In this document: positions 12,883-20,568 of the stretch, in pieces
How the letters are laid out: each line of letters starts with the position of its first letter
Numbering within the stretch: position 1 is the stretch's first letter
Assembly (NCBI GenBank): GCA_046597185.1
Contig: JBKJLF010000058.1
Coordinates: 1-21,127, forward strand
Source of the DNA: CAMBDR01 sp046597185
Lineage (GTDB): Bacteria > Pseudomonadota > Gammaproteobacteria > Burkholderiales > Burkholderiaceae_D
Length of the DNA: 21,127 nt
Direction: 5' to 3'
Notes under the pieces: generated by a model
The model's database searches: none
What the model was told of the DNA's origin: nothing
Seen by the model: the letters and a program-made list of their open reading frames with translations, nothing else
Program-made: the position numbers and the translations under genes

Positions 12883-15003
12883 TTATTGACGGCGGGCGTC
12901 GCGCCCATTGGCTTTATTGACAGCATCCGCGATAGGGCGGCTGTCCAAATTCACTTGGATTGGGCGTTCTGCCAAAACCCGCAGTTCTTGAATCAAGCTG
13001 TTCATCGTTTGGTTCAGATTATCGCGATCTTTTTGATATTGGTCAGCTATTGCTGCATTTTCTGGTTTGGCGGTGGTGGTGGCACGGGTGGCGGCGATTT
13101 TTGCATCTAGTTTGGCCAGCTCCGCGTTGACGCGGGCGGTGTTTACTTCCACGGCGGTGGCTGCAGTTTGTTGCGCGGCACCGTGTTGCGCAACCAAATT
13201 AGGCACTGCGGCGCTACGTCCCTCCAATTTGGCGAGTGCGATTTGCTGCTCTAATTTATCCATCGTGCGCTTGAGGTTAGCAACCCTATCCTCGTTGCTG
13301 GGTGCGGCGGCTGCCAACTCTGTTTGCTGCTGGCTAGCCAGCGCTGCCCGCTGCGTTTGCAATTTGGTCAGTAATTCGGTGTCGCCTGCATTTTTGGCCC
13401 AATTGATGCGCCGATCTATTTGATCTAATTCAACTCCCTTGCGGGCCGCTTCGGTTCTGTGTCCCGTCTTACTGGCCCAATAGGCACGCATGCCCAGTAA
13501 AATAGCAGCCGGGAAAGCGACCAGCGACGCACCAATGGCAATGGTGGCGGCAGTACTCACGCCTGCCGTAGCGGCCACTGCGCCCGCACCGACTTTTGCT
13601 AAATTAACGGCCGTTGGCGGCACGCGTGGCAGATCGCCTATCATTTTTTTTGCACCACCACCACAAATGCAGTCGGGCCAATTTGTCACAAAAACCCGAT
13701 TGCCGTCACCGCCAAACAGCGCAACCACCTTAGGTGGCACACGGCTGATGAGTTTGTTTTTAGCGACGTTTAGGGCCAGCTTGGCTGCTACGGCGGCAGC
13801 GATGCCGCCAGCAATGGCGGTTTTAGGGTTTTCTGTAGCCCACGCCGCAGCGGCGGCTGTTTTTGTGATGACACCCGTAGTTGGGTCAGATAATTGGGCC
13901 TTTTCTTTGGCGATGGCTAGTTGTTTCAGACGGCCATAATTTGAGCCCATAGCCTCAGCCTTGTCACGCCCAACCATATCATCGCTTGCCGCTTTTTCGC
14001 CTTCTTTGATCGCCCGTTTTATGTCATCACCATAGTCCATCATTTGCCGCCAGAACTTTTTTGTGTACATTTCGCGAAATCCGGCTTTATCCAATTTGAA
14101 TGGGTTGTCGAGGCCCTTGTTTTTCATTTCTTGCGCCAAATCAAGTGCGCCTTGGACCCCGCCTTCTCCGTAAAATTTGCCATTTGGCATATATTTTTTT
14201 ACATCGATGCCGAACTTTTCCAGCCCATGAACTTGATGTTTTGCGGTGATGTGGCCCAGCCCATGTTCCATAAATGTCGCAACTTCGGCGGGCTGGGTGG
14301 CGGGAGCCAATTTCATTAATACCTGCGTTAATGCGCCCGTAAAATTAAGCCCTTTGATACCCGTAATGCCCACGCCAGCCACACTATTAAGATATTTTGG
14401 CGCCTCGCTTGCCATGGGGGCCGCTTCATACCTGCCACTTTTTGCGTGATAGAGTAACATATTGTGCGCAGCTTTAATTTGGCTCGGATCAAGCTTCATT
14501 TTTTCTTGCAGATCAAAATCCAAATTCGCCATTTGGGCAACGGTTGCCCGAAACGCGACGGCAGAGCGGGCCGATTCGTCGATGGCGTTTTTAATGTCAG
14601 TAAATCTCATTCCCGCAGCCGAAAACTTTTCCATGCCCTCCACCATTTCGGAAGGTAATGCCATATTCCGGTCGGCGGTGTCTAGGGCGATGCGCCTCAT
14701 TTCTGCCGACTGTGTTATGGTCATTTCGGCAGTTTGCTTCATATTCAGCAGTGTTTTTTCAAATTCTAAATTACGGCGCATGGCATCCGATAAAATGCTA
14801 TAGCCGCCCGCCGCCACCGCCAATTTACTAATTGCAGATAGGCCATTCATTTGTTGATACAGCCCCGTCATCGAGGTGCCCATAGATCGCGCGCCAGCAC
14901 TGATGTGCTGGGTGAACGCGTTGAAATTGCTACGCGCACCATTGAGCGCTTGTGTTAAAGGCCCGGTGTTGGCATTGAGTTGCAACATTAAATTGAGGTT
15001 CAT
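12883..15003 (-). CDS. Tail tape measure protein, Mu gp42-like
   Basis: 706 residues. It is predicted to set tail length and to be ejected through the tube at infection. The N-terminal third (NLEFEKTLLNMKQTAEMTITQSAEMRRIALDTA, MALPSEMVEGMEKFSAAGM) is typical of TP901-type tape measures. Two hydrophobic stretches (about 394-415 and 469-509) could insert in a membrane. Between them lies an odd Cys pair, DCICGGGAKK (Cys445, Cys447). Residues 515-690 are long charged helices, likely coiled coil. At about 1.5 angstrom per residue the length predicts a tail near 100 nm, comparable with Mu. ATG 15003 overlaps the TGA of the frameshifted chaperone. Confidence 0.9.
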   Translation of the reverse strand: MNLNLMLQLNANTGPLTQALNGARSNFNAFTQHISAGARSMGTSMTGLYQQMNGLSAISKLAVAAGGYSILSDAMRRNLEFEKTLLNMKQTAEMTITQSAEMRRIALDTADRNMALPSEMVEGMEKFSAAGMRFTDIKNAIDESARSAVAFRATVAQMANLDFDLQEKMKLDPSQIKAAHNMLLYHAKSGRYEAAPMASEAPKYLNSVAGVGITGIKGLNFTGALTQVLMKLAPATQPAEVATFMEHGLGHITAKHQVHGLEKFGIDVKKYMPNGKFYGEGGVQGALDLAQEMKNKGLDNPFKLDKAGFREMYTKKFWRQMMDYGDDIKRAIKEGEKAASDDMVGRDKAEAMGSNYGRLKQLAIAKEKAQLSDPTTGVITKTAAAAAWATENPKTAIAGGIAAAVAAKLALNVAKNKLISRVPPKVVALFGGDGNRVFVTNWPDCICGGGAKKMIGDLPRVPPTAVNLAKVGAGAVAATAGVSTAATIAIGASLVAFPAAILLGMRAYWASKTGHRTEAARKGVELDQIDRRINWAKNAGDTELLTKLQTQRAALASQQQTELAAAAPSNEDRVANLKRTMDKLEQQIALAKLEGRSAAVPNLVAQHGAAQQTAATAVEVNTARVNAELAKLDAKIAATRATTTAKPENAAIADQYQKDRDNLNQTMNSLIQELRVLAERPIQVNLDSRPIADAVNKANGRDARRQ

Positions 15004-15670
15004 CTTGTTCTCTTTTTACGGGGTGTACGCCAGTTTTTTGCATGGTTGCCGCTGGCGCTGGTGGGCAGTGGGTCGCCAAGGCGACGTGTAGCGCGGCGCA
15101 GGTTTGGCCTTTCGATCACTTCCGTGGCGGCTGCTTCGCCGCCTACCATGCCTAAAATGTAGAGCCATTGTCCGGCGCTGAGGTTTGCAGCAGGCTCGCC
15201 AAAGATTGCACCAGCCTTTTCAGCGTGTCGGAACTTAAATCGTTCAAAGGCATCGTCAAGGGATTTTTTTTTACTTCTTCCAGCAGCGCCGCATAATCAA
15301 CCTCGCTCATGTTGCTGGGTGCTGGCGCAAATTGGCGTTCATGGGCCATGTACGCGGTGATTAAAACTGTTTTGTCATCACGCGTCAGCGTGGCACGACA
15401 TTGGTCAGTATTTGCGAATAGCGGTTTGTTGCCTGCCGGATCGACCAAGGCTAAAAATAGCAATTGCAGCGATTTTTCTGCTTCGTACACCTCACTGTTT
15501 GAAATCGTCAGCTCGGTATTGTGCGCCAGTAGCATGGCGTCGGCGGCTAGCCCGGCGATTTGATAATCACGATCCGTGAGTAGCCGCAGGCCGAGCACTG
15601 TGTTGTTAATGGTGACAAGCGCGACGGCTGCGCGCCCCATTTTTAAGCGTTCTAGCAATGACATTGTCAT
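15000..15670 (-). CDS. Tail assembly chaperone, -1 frameshifted long form (G-T type)
   Basis: Reading the first 135 codons to 15266 and then stepping back one base at A AAA AAA (15272-15266) gives an open frame of 88 further residues to TGA at 15002-15000, 223 residues in all. The extension begins KSLDDAFERFKFRHAEKAG and contains SAGQWLYILGMVGGEAAATEV and a basic end (NWRTPRKKRTR). It has no internal stop and fills the otherwise empty 148 bases before the tape measure, ending in an ATGA overlap with it. A -1 frameshift at this position is conserved in long-tailed phages, Mu included. The extension was found by reading the alternative frame by eye. Confidence 0.85.
15152..15670 (-). CDS. Tail assembly chaperone, short form (Mu gp41-like)
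   Basis: 172 residues, the zero-frame product, ending at TAG 15152. It sits between tube and tape measure, the invariant position of the tail assembly chaperone (lambda G equivalent). The sequence is mainly helical with no recognised catalytic motif. ATG 15670 has AGGA nine bases upstream; ATG 15664 is further from it. The A9 run at 15264-15272 lets some ribosomes pass into the -1 frame and make the long form. Chaperone proteins of this type coat the tape measure before tube polymerisation and are absent from virions. Confidence 0.8.
   Translation of the reverse strand: MTMSLLERLKMGRAAVALVTINNTVLGLRLLTDRDYQIAGLAADAMLLAHNTELTISNSEVYEAEKSLQLLFLALVDPAGNKPLFANTDQCRATLTRDDKTVLITAYMAHERQFAPAPSNMSEVDYAALLEEVKKNPLTMPLNDLSSDTLKRLVQSLASLLQTSAPDNGSTF
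15264..15281 (-). promoter_or_regulatory. Programmed -1 frameshift site
   Basis: On the minus strand GGAAGAAG (15281-15274) runs directly into nine A (15272-15264), in frame as GTA-AAA-AAA-AAT. The heptamer A-AAA-AAA allows both tRNAs to re-pair after a -1 step. The GGAAGAAG resembles a Shine-Dalgarno and could act as an upstream stimulator, as in dnaX. Transcriptional slippage on A9 is an alternative. Confidence 0.8.
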
Positions 15671-15676
15671 GATCGA

Positions 15677-16066
15677 CTATCCTTTTTGGAAATCTAGCGC
15701 ATGCATCGAAATGGAGCGTTTTGACGTGTCACCCAATTTAAACTTCGCCCCCACTGTTTCGGTTGTACACTCCGTGTAAATTTCACGCGGCCCGGTGGGG
15801 TTGTCCACGGCTGGGTAGATGGTAATCGTCGCGCCTTGAATATTCGCCCAATCAGGCTCCGAGCCATCCGTTGGAATCGGCGCTTCAACTTTCAGCGTGT
15901 AGCTCATAATGCCGTCAGATGTCCCCAAGGCCCGACGCTGGCTGTTCATTGTGGGGACTGGCTTATTGCCCGTTTTGGTTTCGCAGTCCACGGAGTCGAT
16001 GGGTATTTCCACGCCATCTAAGGTCAAAACGATAGTGCCTAAATATTTTAATGGGGTGAGCGACAT
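15677..16066 (-). CDS. Tail tube protein (Mu gp40/M position)
   Basis: 129 residues, all-beta in appearance (GTIVLTLDGVEIPIDSVDCETKTG, IMSYTLKVEAPIPTDGSEPDWANIQGATITIYPAV). It directly follows the sheath and precedes the chaperone, where contractile-tail phages encode the tube. AAGGGA lies seven to eight bases before ATG 16066. The assignment rests on size, position and fold style; I see no unique motif. Confidence 0.78.
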   Translation of the reverse strand: MSLTPLKYLGTIVLTLDGVEIPIDSVDCETKTGNKPVPTMNSQRRALGTSDGIMSYTLKVEAPIPTDGSEPDWANIQGATITIYPAVDNPTGPREIYTECTTETVGAKFKLGDTSKRSISMHALDFQKG

Positions 16067-16094
16067 GAGCGTTCCCTTCTGTTTAATGTTGATA

Positions 16095-17516
16095 TTACAA
16101 AATCAAATCAATACGGTCGGCAATAATATGCAGGCCATTGACGACATCTGCCGGGATTCGTTCGTTGATGCGATTGACATCTTGCAAATCACGCTGCACC
16201 AGATATTGCGGCAAATTCGCGTCCACGTTTTCAATAATTTCCAGCGCCTCAAGCTGTTTGAGCAGGACAATACCCGTGTCTCTGATTTCCTTTATTTTAC
16301 GATCAGAGATTTTTGCCCGTGAATAGCGGCGCGCGCGGTCTTCAACAAACACTCTCGCCACATACGCCAACGTGCGTGGCGTTGTGATGTCCAGCAATGT
16401 TGGATCAGGTACGGCGGCGTCGTTCAGCACGTAGGTAGTGATGCCGCGTACAATTTGCACAACCTCCCCCGGCCCTACTGCCAACGGTGTTACGCCGTTG
16501 TAGAGTGCCGTTTCCTGTTCGACCCGACTGGTGCGGTCGCTTACTTGCGGCGGCGAAATACCACTAATACTCATGTTATTGAACGGCATCGCAGGATCTT
16601 CACTGCCCGCGATGATGGCTGCATAGGCTGCGGCAATTTCGTGTGGTGCGGTCGGTGTATTGCGGCACCACGGATGGTTTATCCAGCCGTGGTTAATCGT
16701 TGCCGACAGGGACGTGGCGCTAGCCAAAGACCCATTGCTGCCAATGTAGCCCAGCGCCCAGCGTTTTTCATAAGCATTGCCTACGTTGTCAATATGACTG
16801 CGTAGCGCCACCAGATTAGACGCGTCGCGGTACGGGCTGACGACCTGATTGTGGCCACCCAAAAATACAGCAGCCAATGCTGGTGTAATGTCAGGGTCGG
16901 ATAAGCCAGTCACGCCTGCCGCCACGGCCAATGTCATGCCCGTAACACTGCCCGCCGACGCCACTTTGTTGGCATTGGCAACGGTGCCCTTGTTTTTTGC
17001 GGTGATGGTGAGGACGCCTACAGCGGCGGACGCGGTTACAGGTAACTCCCTGCGTGCGTTGATGAGCGCCGCAAATGATGCTGCCACCGTGGTAACCGTA
17101 TCGGTGGTGGCGACGTTGACGGCCAACAGATCATCATTCACCGTGATTTGGAATTGCCCGCCTGTAGTAGGTACGCCGCCAACCGTGACCGTCCATGTTG
17201 CGGCTACCGCACCGCCAACATCATCCAGCGCCACAACGGAAATAACGGCGTAAGGATTCGCAAGGAGCGATTTGGCAACCATTCGGTGGAGCTGCGACCC
17301 ATAGCCAAATCCTTGTGCAGCCTCAACGTCGCTGAAAACGTCAGTACTTTTGAGGGTGGGCAGAACGCCCGCAGCCGTTTTTTGCCCGATGATCACGGTT
17401 CGCTGGCGGTTGCCGGGCAAATTTCGGATTGCCGAGCGCGTATTGAATTCAACATAGACGCCAGGCTTTCTGGTGCCCGACCCAATGGTGTTGAATGAAA
17501 TGTCTTTCGATGGCAT
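16095..17516 (-). CDS. Contractile tail sheath protein, Mu gpL
   Basis: 473 residues. SFNTIGSGTRKPGVYVEFNTRSAIRNLPGNRQRTVIIGQ is the classic Mu gpL-type start. A Gly/Val/Thr-rich domain inserted at about 100-210 (TWTVTVGGVPTTGGQFQITV...) is common in Mu-like sheaths. The C-terminal half (VVQIVRGITTYVLND, LDITTPRTLAYVARVFVEDRARRYSRAKISDRKIKEIRDTGIVLLKQLEALEIIENVD) forms the conserved handshake core. ATG 17516 has AGGA seven bases upstream. Confidence 0.93.
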   Translation of the reverse strand: MPSKDISFNTIGSGTRKPGVYVEFNTRSAIRNLPGNRQRTVIIGQKTAAGVLPTLKSTDVFSDVEAAQGFGYGSQLHRMVAKSLLANPYAVISVVALDDVGGAVAATWTVTVGGVPTTGGQFQITVNDDLLAVNVATTDTVTTVAASFAALINARRELPVTASAAVGVLTITAKNKGTVANANKVASAGSVTGMTLAVAAGVTGLSDPDITPALAAVFLGGHNQVVSPYRDASNLVALRSHIDNVGNAYEKRWALGYIGSNGSLASATSLSATINHGWINHPWCRNTPTAPHEIAAAYAAIIAGSEDPAMPFNNMSISGISPPQVSDRTSRVEQETALYNGVTPLAVGPGEVVQIVRGITTYVLNDAAVPDPTLLDITTPRTLAYVARVFVEDRARRYSRAKISDRKIKEIRDTGIVLLKQLEALEIIENVDANLPQYLVQRDLQDVNRINERIPADVVNGLHIIADRIDLIL

Positions 17517-17551
17517 GGTGGTGTCCTAATTTGGATGGTTGGCTGGCTGGC

Positions 17552-17767
17552 TTATTTCTTCGATTTCGCTGGCGACGCAGGGGAATCATCTGCCACGACT
17601 TCGGGCGATGAGTCGCACAAAATGAGATCACCATCATCGATTTGCTTTAAATAATAGTGCGACCGCTCAACAACTACCTCGCCCGAATCTACGGTAATGT
17701 AGGTGCGGGGTGCCCCCTCGAACGGGACGCGAACCCCAACGGCAGCGCGGACTTTAATGATTGTCAT
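17552..17767 (-). CDS. Mu gp38-like protein (DUF2635)
   Basis: 71 residues from ATG 17767, with AGGA eight bases upstream; an ATG at 17776 touches that site and is rejected. IIKVRAAVGVRVPFEGAPRTYITVDSGEVVVERSHYYLKQIDDGDLI matches DUF2635, which always sits just upstream of the sheath in Mu-like phages. Function unknown. The tail ends ASPAKSKK, much like the end of the gp35-like protein. Confidence 0.85.
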   Translation of the reverse strand: MTIIKVRAAVGVRVPFEGAPRTYITVDSGEVVVERSHYYLKQIDDGDLILCDSSPEVVADDSPASPAKSKK

Positions 17768-17803
17768 GACAGGCATCCTTGAATGAGTTGATACCTGTAT
17801 TGT

Positions 17804-17821
17804 GCTCGCACGGGCGCGAGC
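17804..17821. other. Intercistronic GC hairpin
   Basis: GCTCGC, six bases, GCGAGC: a perfect 6-bp stem between gp37 and gp38, just after the dyad repeat in the late-transcript direction. No T-run follows on the minus strand, so mRNA processing or stabilisation is likelier than termination. Confidence 0.4.
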
Positions 17822-17824
17822 GCA

Positions 17825-17842
17825 TAACTAAAACAGTTTAGT
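17825..17842. repeat. 18-bp dyad repeat, copy 2
   Basis: Identical in 18 bases to 9786-9803 and likewise a few bases after a stop codon (gp37, TAA at 17847-17845). See copy 1. Confidence 0.8.
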
Positions 17843-17844
17843 AT

Positions 17845-18435
17845 TTACGGTGGTGCGTGATTGATGCTTGTGGACAAATCGGGCCTATCATCGCCCGGTA
17901 GGTAAAATTTTTGCCCGGTGCGCAGCCAGTCGTCGGAGGTGACATTGGCCGATTCCGGCAATGCCGCCTGCCATGCAAATTGGCATTCAAAAGGCACAGC
18001 CAAAATCGATTCCGCATTCGCCCCATCTGCTTTTCGCCCAATGTAGATGGTTTCGATGCCTGTGCAGCAGAGCGCCTGAATCATGGGCAGGCCCAGCGTT
18101 TGATTTTCCAACAGCGCAACAATGTCCTCGGCCATTTGGTAGCTACCCACTTCGTGCGCGTCACCTTGGCGTGGGGCGCGCGTATTACGCGAATTACGCG
18201 CGCAGACATAGACCATCAGCTCGACATTGATCAAGCGGCTGCGCTCACTCAAATGCCCTTTATTGCGCCATTTCACAAAACTGACAAACACGGCCGGAAA
18301 TTTGAAGGTGCTTTGCTGTCCCTCGTCTATTTGACCAGAGTAGCAATCGATGGTGAGCATTTTGTAGGGCCATAGCCCCGCATCTTGCGCGGCTTTGATG
18401 CGCGCTATGATGCCTGTTTCGAGTTCGGGGATCAT
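17845..18435 (-). CDS. Mu gp37-like protein (DUF1834)
   Basis: 196 residues. MIPELETGIIARIKAAQDAG..YKMLTIDCYSGQ, FPAVFVSFVKW, RNTRAPRQGDAHEVGSYQMAEDIVALLENQTLGLPM and LAVPFECQFAWQ fit the DUF1834/gp37 family. It is probably a head-tail joining or tail-terminator component, given its place between gp36 and the sheath; the role in Mu is not firmly established to my knowledge. Its ATG overlaps the gp36 TGA as ATGA. Confidence 0.87.
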   Translation of the reverse strand: MIPELETGIIARIKAAQDAGLWPYKMLTIDCYSGQIDEGQQSTFKFPAVFVSFVKWRNKGHLSERSRLINVELMVYVCARNSRNTRAPRQGDAHEVGSYQMAEDIVALLENQTLGLPMIQALCCTGIETIYIGRKADGANAESILAVPFECQFAWQAALPESANVTSDDWLRTGQKFYLPGDDRPDLSTSINHAPP

Positions 18436-18902
18436 TTAAAATAATCCCGCTGCGCCCCACTGGAAAACATCGGTTCCGCACCTTCGTTGATGTACGCCTC
18501 GCCTGATGTCAGTGTGACGGTGGCAACCCCGCCACTGCCGTCCATGCCCGTTTTGGCCGCCAACAACGGCTTTCCCGAAGCGATTTTTTCCAACGACACT
18601 AATGCCTCGTCATATCGCTTTTGCGCCTCGGTTGTGACCGTTACCTCGGAGCTGCCTGTCAAATTGTGGCGGGCGATGGCGCAGCAAAGTTCTGCCAAAA
18701 ATGTCACCACGTACGCGGGCAAATTTGCAAGCGGCAAAACATTGTGCTGCGCTATCGCGAAATCCATTCTTCCCGATGCGGTCACCAGCGCTTTGTTAAC
18801 GATTGCGCTGTCGATTTCGCCGGAATTGGCGGGATCGGCGATGCAACGCATTTCGCGCAGACCAAATTGGTCGATCATATCCTGCTGGGTGGCGTAGGTC
18901 AT
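18432..18902 (-). CDS. Mu gp36-like protein (DUF1320)
   Basis: 156 residues. The start MTYATQQDMIDQFGLREM and the helical core (VNKALVTASGRMDFAIAQH..LPAYVVTFLAELCCAIARHNL, RYDEALVSLEKIASGKPLL) are characteristic of DUF1320, the gp36 head-completion or connector protein of Mu-like phages. No clear Shine-Dalgarno precedes ATG 18902, so reinitiation after the gp35-like gene (22 bases upstream) is possible. Confidence 0.87.
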   Translation of the reverse strand: MTYATQQDMIDQFGLREMRCIADPANSGEIDSAIVNKALVTASGRMDFAIAQHNVLPLANLPAYVVTFLAELCCAIARHNLTGSSEVTVTTEAQKRYDEALVSLEKIASGKPLLAAKTGMDGSGGVATVTLTSGEAYINEGAEPMFSSGAQRDYFK

Positions 18903-18924
18903 ATATTTGGCGAGCTGTCATGGG

Positions 18925-19170
18925 TTATTTTTTGCTTTTGGCAACTGGCGCGGCGTCGGCAGGCGTGGCGTCGGCAGGCGCGGCGTCGGCAGGCGTAGCC
19001 ACAAACACCCGATTCTTTTCGCCAACATACAGACTAACCGCACCGCATTGCAACAACCCGCCTGCATCAGCATCGTCCAGTTCAATAATTGCCCCAACTG
19101 GGGCTTTTATTGGCACACCGTTCTCACTACCCAAATGCATGGGCGTCACTACTTCGTATTGCTTTTTCAT
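18925..19170 (-). CDS. Small head-region protein, Mu gp35-like
   Basis: 81 residues; GAGG lies seven bases before ATG 19170. The core (YEVVTPMHLGSENGVPIKAPVGAIIELDDADAGGLLQCGAVS) is a small beta fold seen in short proteins between capsid and gp36 genes of Mu-like phages. It is followed by a Pro-Ala-Asp repeat (PADAAPADATPADAAP) and a KSKK tail. Function unknown; position suggests a head or connector accessory. Confidence 0.7.
   Translation of the reverse strand: MKKQYEVVTPMHLGSENGVPIKAPVGAIIELDDADAGGLLQCGAVSLYVGEKNRVFVATPADAAPADATPADAAPVAKSKK
18952..18996. repeat. Three 15-bp tandem repeats coding P-A-D-A-A/T
   Basis: Three units of GGCGTCGGCAGGCGT/C lie within the gp35-like gene. They encode the Pro-Ala-Asp linker and keep the frame. 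Confidence 0.85.
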
Positions 19171-19178
19171 AACTTGCC

Positions 19179-19215
19179 TCTAGTTAAAATGCGTCTAGTT
19201 AAGATTAAAATGCGT
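19179..19215. repeat. Micro-duplication at the capsid gene 3' end
   Basis: TCTAGTTAAAATGCGT (19179-19194) is followed by a second copy carrying a six-base insertion (19194-19215), which covers the capsid stop codon and last codons. The gap between capsid and gp35-like genes therefore contains a copy of the capsid gene end. Confidence 0.6.
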
Positions 19216-20131
19216 TTTGAATCAGGAACCCGGCACCAGCCCCAGCAATGACAGGGACACGCTCATTTTTGACGCCATAGACCCACGAGTCGCGGTTCTC
19301 GTCACGGTACGGTGTTTTGACAAATGGGTGCCCGGCCAATTGATAGGTGTAGCCGTATGATGCATTTTTTTGCGTCCGGTTGATTTTTGGCACATAGGCC
19401 AAAATGACATCATTGCCCCAAACATCCAGAAATGGCCCGTTGAGCGAATTAGCGTAAACAGCGTTGCCCTCGCGCAGGGTCTCAACTTCAAAATATTTTG
19501 CCAGCATCGCCGCTGTAATTGACTCGGCAGACACGTATTTGAACTGGTCGCGAATGGTCGGATGTTGCTGCAATTTGTAAATGCCACCGGGCGGCAAAAT
19601 CATGACATTGGGGTATTTCCCCGTTTGCGCGCGAATGGCCATGCGCGCCACTTGCACATCCGCCTTGGGCGTGCTGGTGGTGGCTGACCACAATGCGGTA
19701 CTGGAGAGCGCGATTTTATTACTTGCCGCGTAATTCAATGGGTTTCTGGCCGTGGTGGCTTGTTGCCATTCCAGGCGCAGCGCCATTACATCATATACCA
19801 GTAACACTTCTACCTGTGCCAAATTGATGTGCGGCACCATCATTGCATCGCGGTTAATTTCGTCGGCCACCAACGCCTCCAGTGCGTGGTTTTCGGTGGC
19901 GTATTTTTGCGAGCCAAAGCCGATATCAATACGGTTCGTGGTGCCGCTGGGTGCGCGCTGCGTGTCGATGAGCAAAAATTGCTCTAAACCAAATTGAATG
20001 ACTTGCCCACCTGCGACGACAACATCGACAACGGGGAACAATTCGCTGCCCACATAGTCATTGTTTTCATAGCCGCGAACCATGGTTGTGAGGATCGGTT
20101 CGATTAACCGGGCTTGACGGGGATTAGGCAT
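19205..20131 (-). CDS. Major capsid protein
   Basis: 308 residues. RQARLIEPILTTMVRGYENNDYVGSELFPVVDVVVAGGQVIQFGLEQF is the recognisable start of a HK97-fold capsid family found next to DUF2190 proteins, and LAYVPKINRTQKNASYGYTYQLAGHPFVKTPYRDENRDSWVYGV is its conserved end (GYTYQL..P followed by RDSWVYG). It does not resemble Mu gpT as I recall it, although the rest of the window follows Mu. The protein is used full length with no obvious prohead delta domain, in agreement with a separate scaffold upstream. Excellent Shine-Dalgarno (AAGGAGAG before ATG 20131). Confidence 0.88.
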   Translation of the reverse strand: MPNPRQARLIEPILTTMVRGYENNDYVGSELFPVVDVVVAGGQVIQFGLEQFLLIDTQRAPSGTTNRIDIGFGSQKYATENHALEALVADEINRDAMMVPHINLAQVEVLLVYDVMALRLEWQQATTARNPLNYAASNKIALSSTALWSATTSTPKADVQVARMAIRAQTGKYPNVMILPPGGIYKLQQHPTIRDQFKYVSAESITAAMLAKYFEVETLREGNAVYANSLNGPFLDVWGNDVILAYVPKINRTQKNASYGYTYQLAGHPFVKTPYRDENRDSWVYGVKNERVPVIAGAGAGFLIQNAF

Positions 20132-20188
20132 TGTGCTCTCCTTAAATAAGTATTGCGTTCGTTGTTTGGGGTTGGATTTGGGTATGGA

Positions 20189-20536
20189 TTAAACGGTCAG
20201 TTCCAGCAGCACTTGAACATACTCGCCCGCCGCTGTGGCCGATTGGCGTGGGTACAATTTGCCCAGACACGCATTGACTGTGCCGCCCGGAATGGCGCGC
20301 CCTGCGGCGTCTGCGATGACGTACTTTGTGCCCAGCGGAATGGCGGCACCCGATTCGACCGCCACCCCACCCCAAACGTCCAGTGCGACCATATCGCCAA
20401 TAATGCCGTCGCTATTTGCGATGCCAAAAATATCGACGGCTGTTGGCGCACCGCCGAGTGATACAGCGCGGCATTGTGTGATTGCGGCGGTCGCTGTGAC
20501 CGATACCGTCATAAGTGAAAATGAAGTCTTGGCCAT
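20189..20536 (-). CDS. Capsid decoration protein, DUF2190 type
   Basis: 115 residues. SVTATAAITQCRAVSLGG...ADIFGIANSDGIIGDMVALDVWGGVAVESGAAIPLGTKYVIADAAGRAIP is the pattern of DUF2190 proteins, small beta-tulip-like subunits thought to stabilise the capsid surface. It is encoded between scaffold and capsid, with AAGGAAAT before ATG 20536. Confidence 0.8.
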   Translation of the reverse strand: MAKTSFSLMTVSVTATAAITQCRAVSLGGAPTAVDIFGIANSDGIIGDMVALDVWGGVAVESGAAIPLGTKYVIADAAGRAIPGGTVNACLGKLYPRQSATAAGEYVQVLLELTV

Positions 20537-20568
20537 TGTATTTCCTTGTGTTGTGGCTAGGCTAGTTA

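Noticed and set aside
12017..14803. Several plus-strand frames of 70-130 codons opposite gpN and the tape measure
   Set aside because: Shadow frames of GC-rich codons; Ala/Arg/Cys-rich with no start signals.
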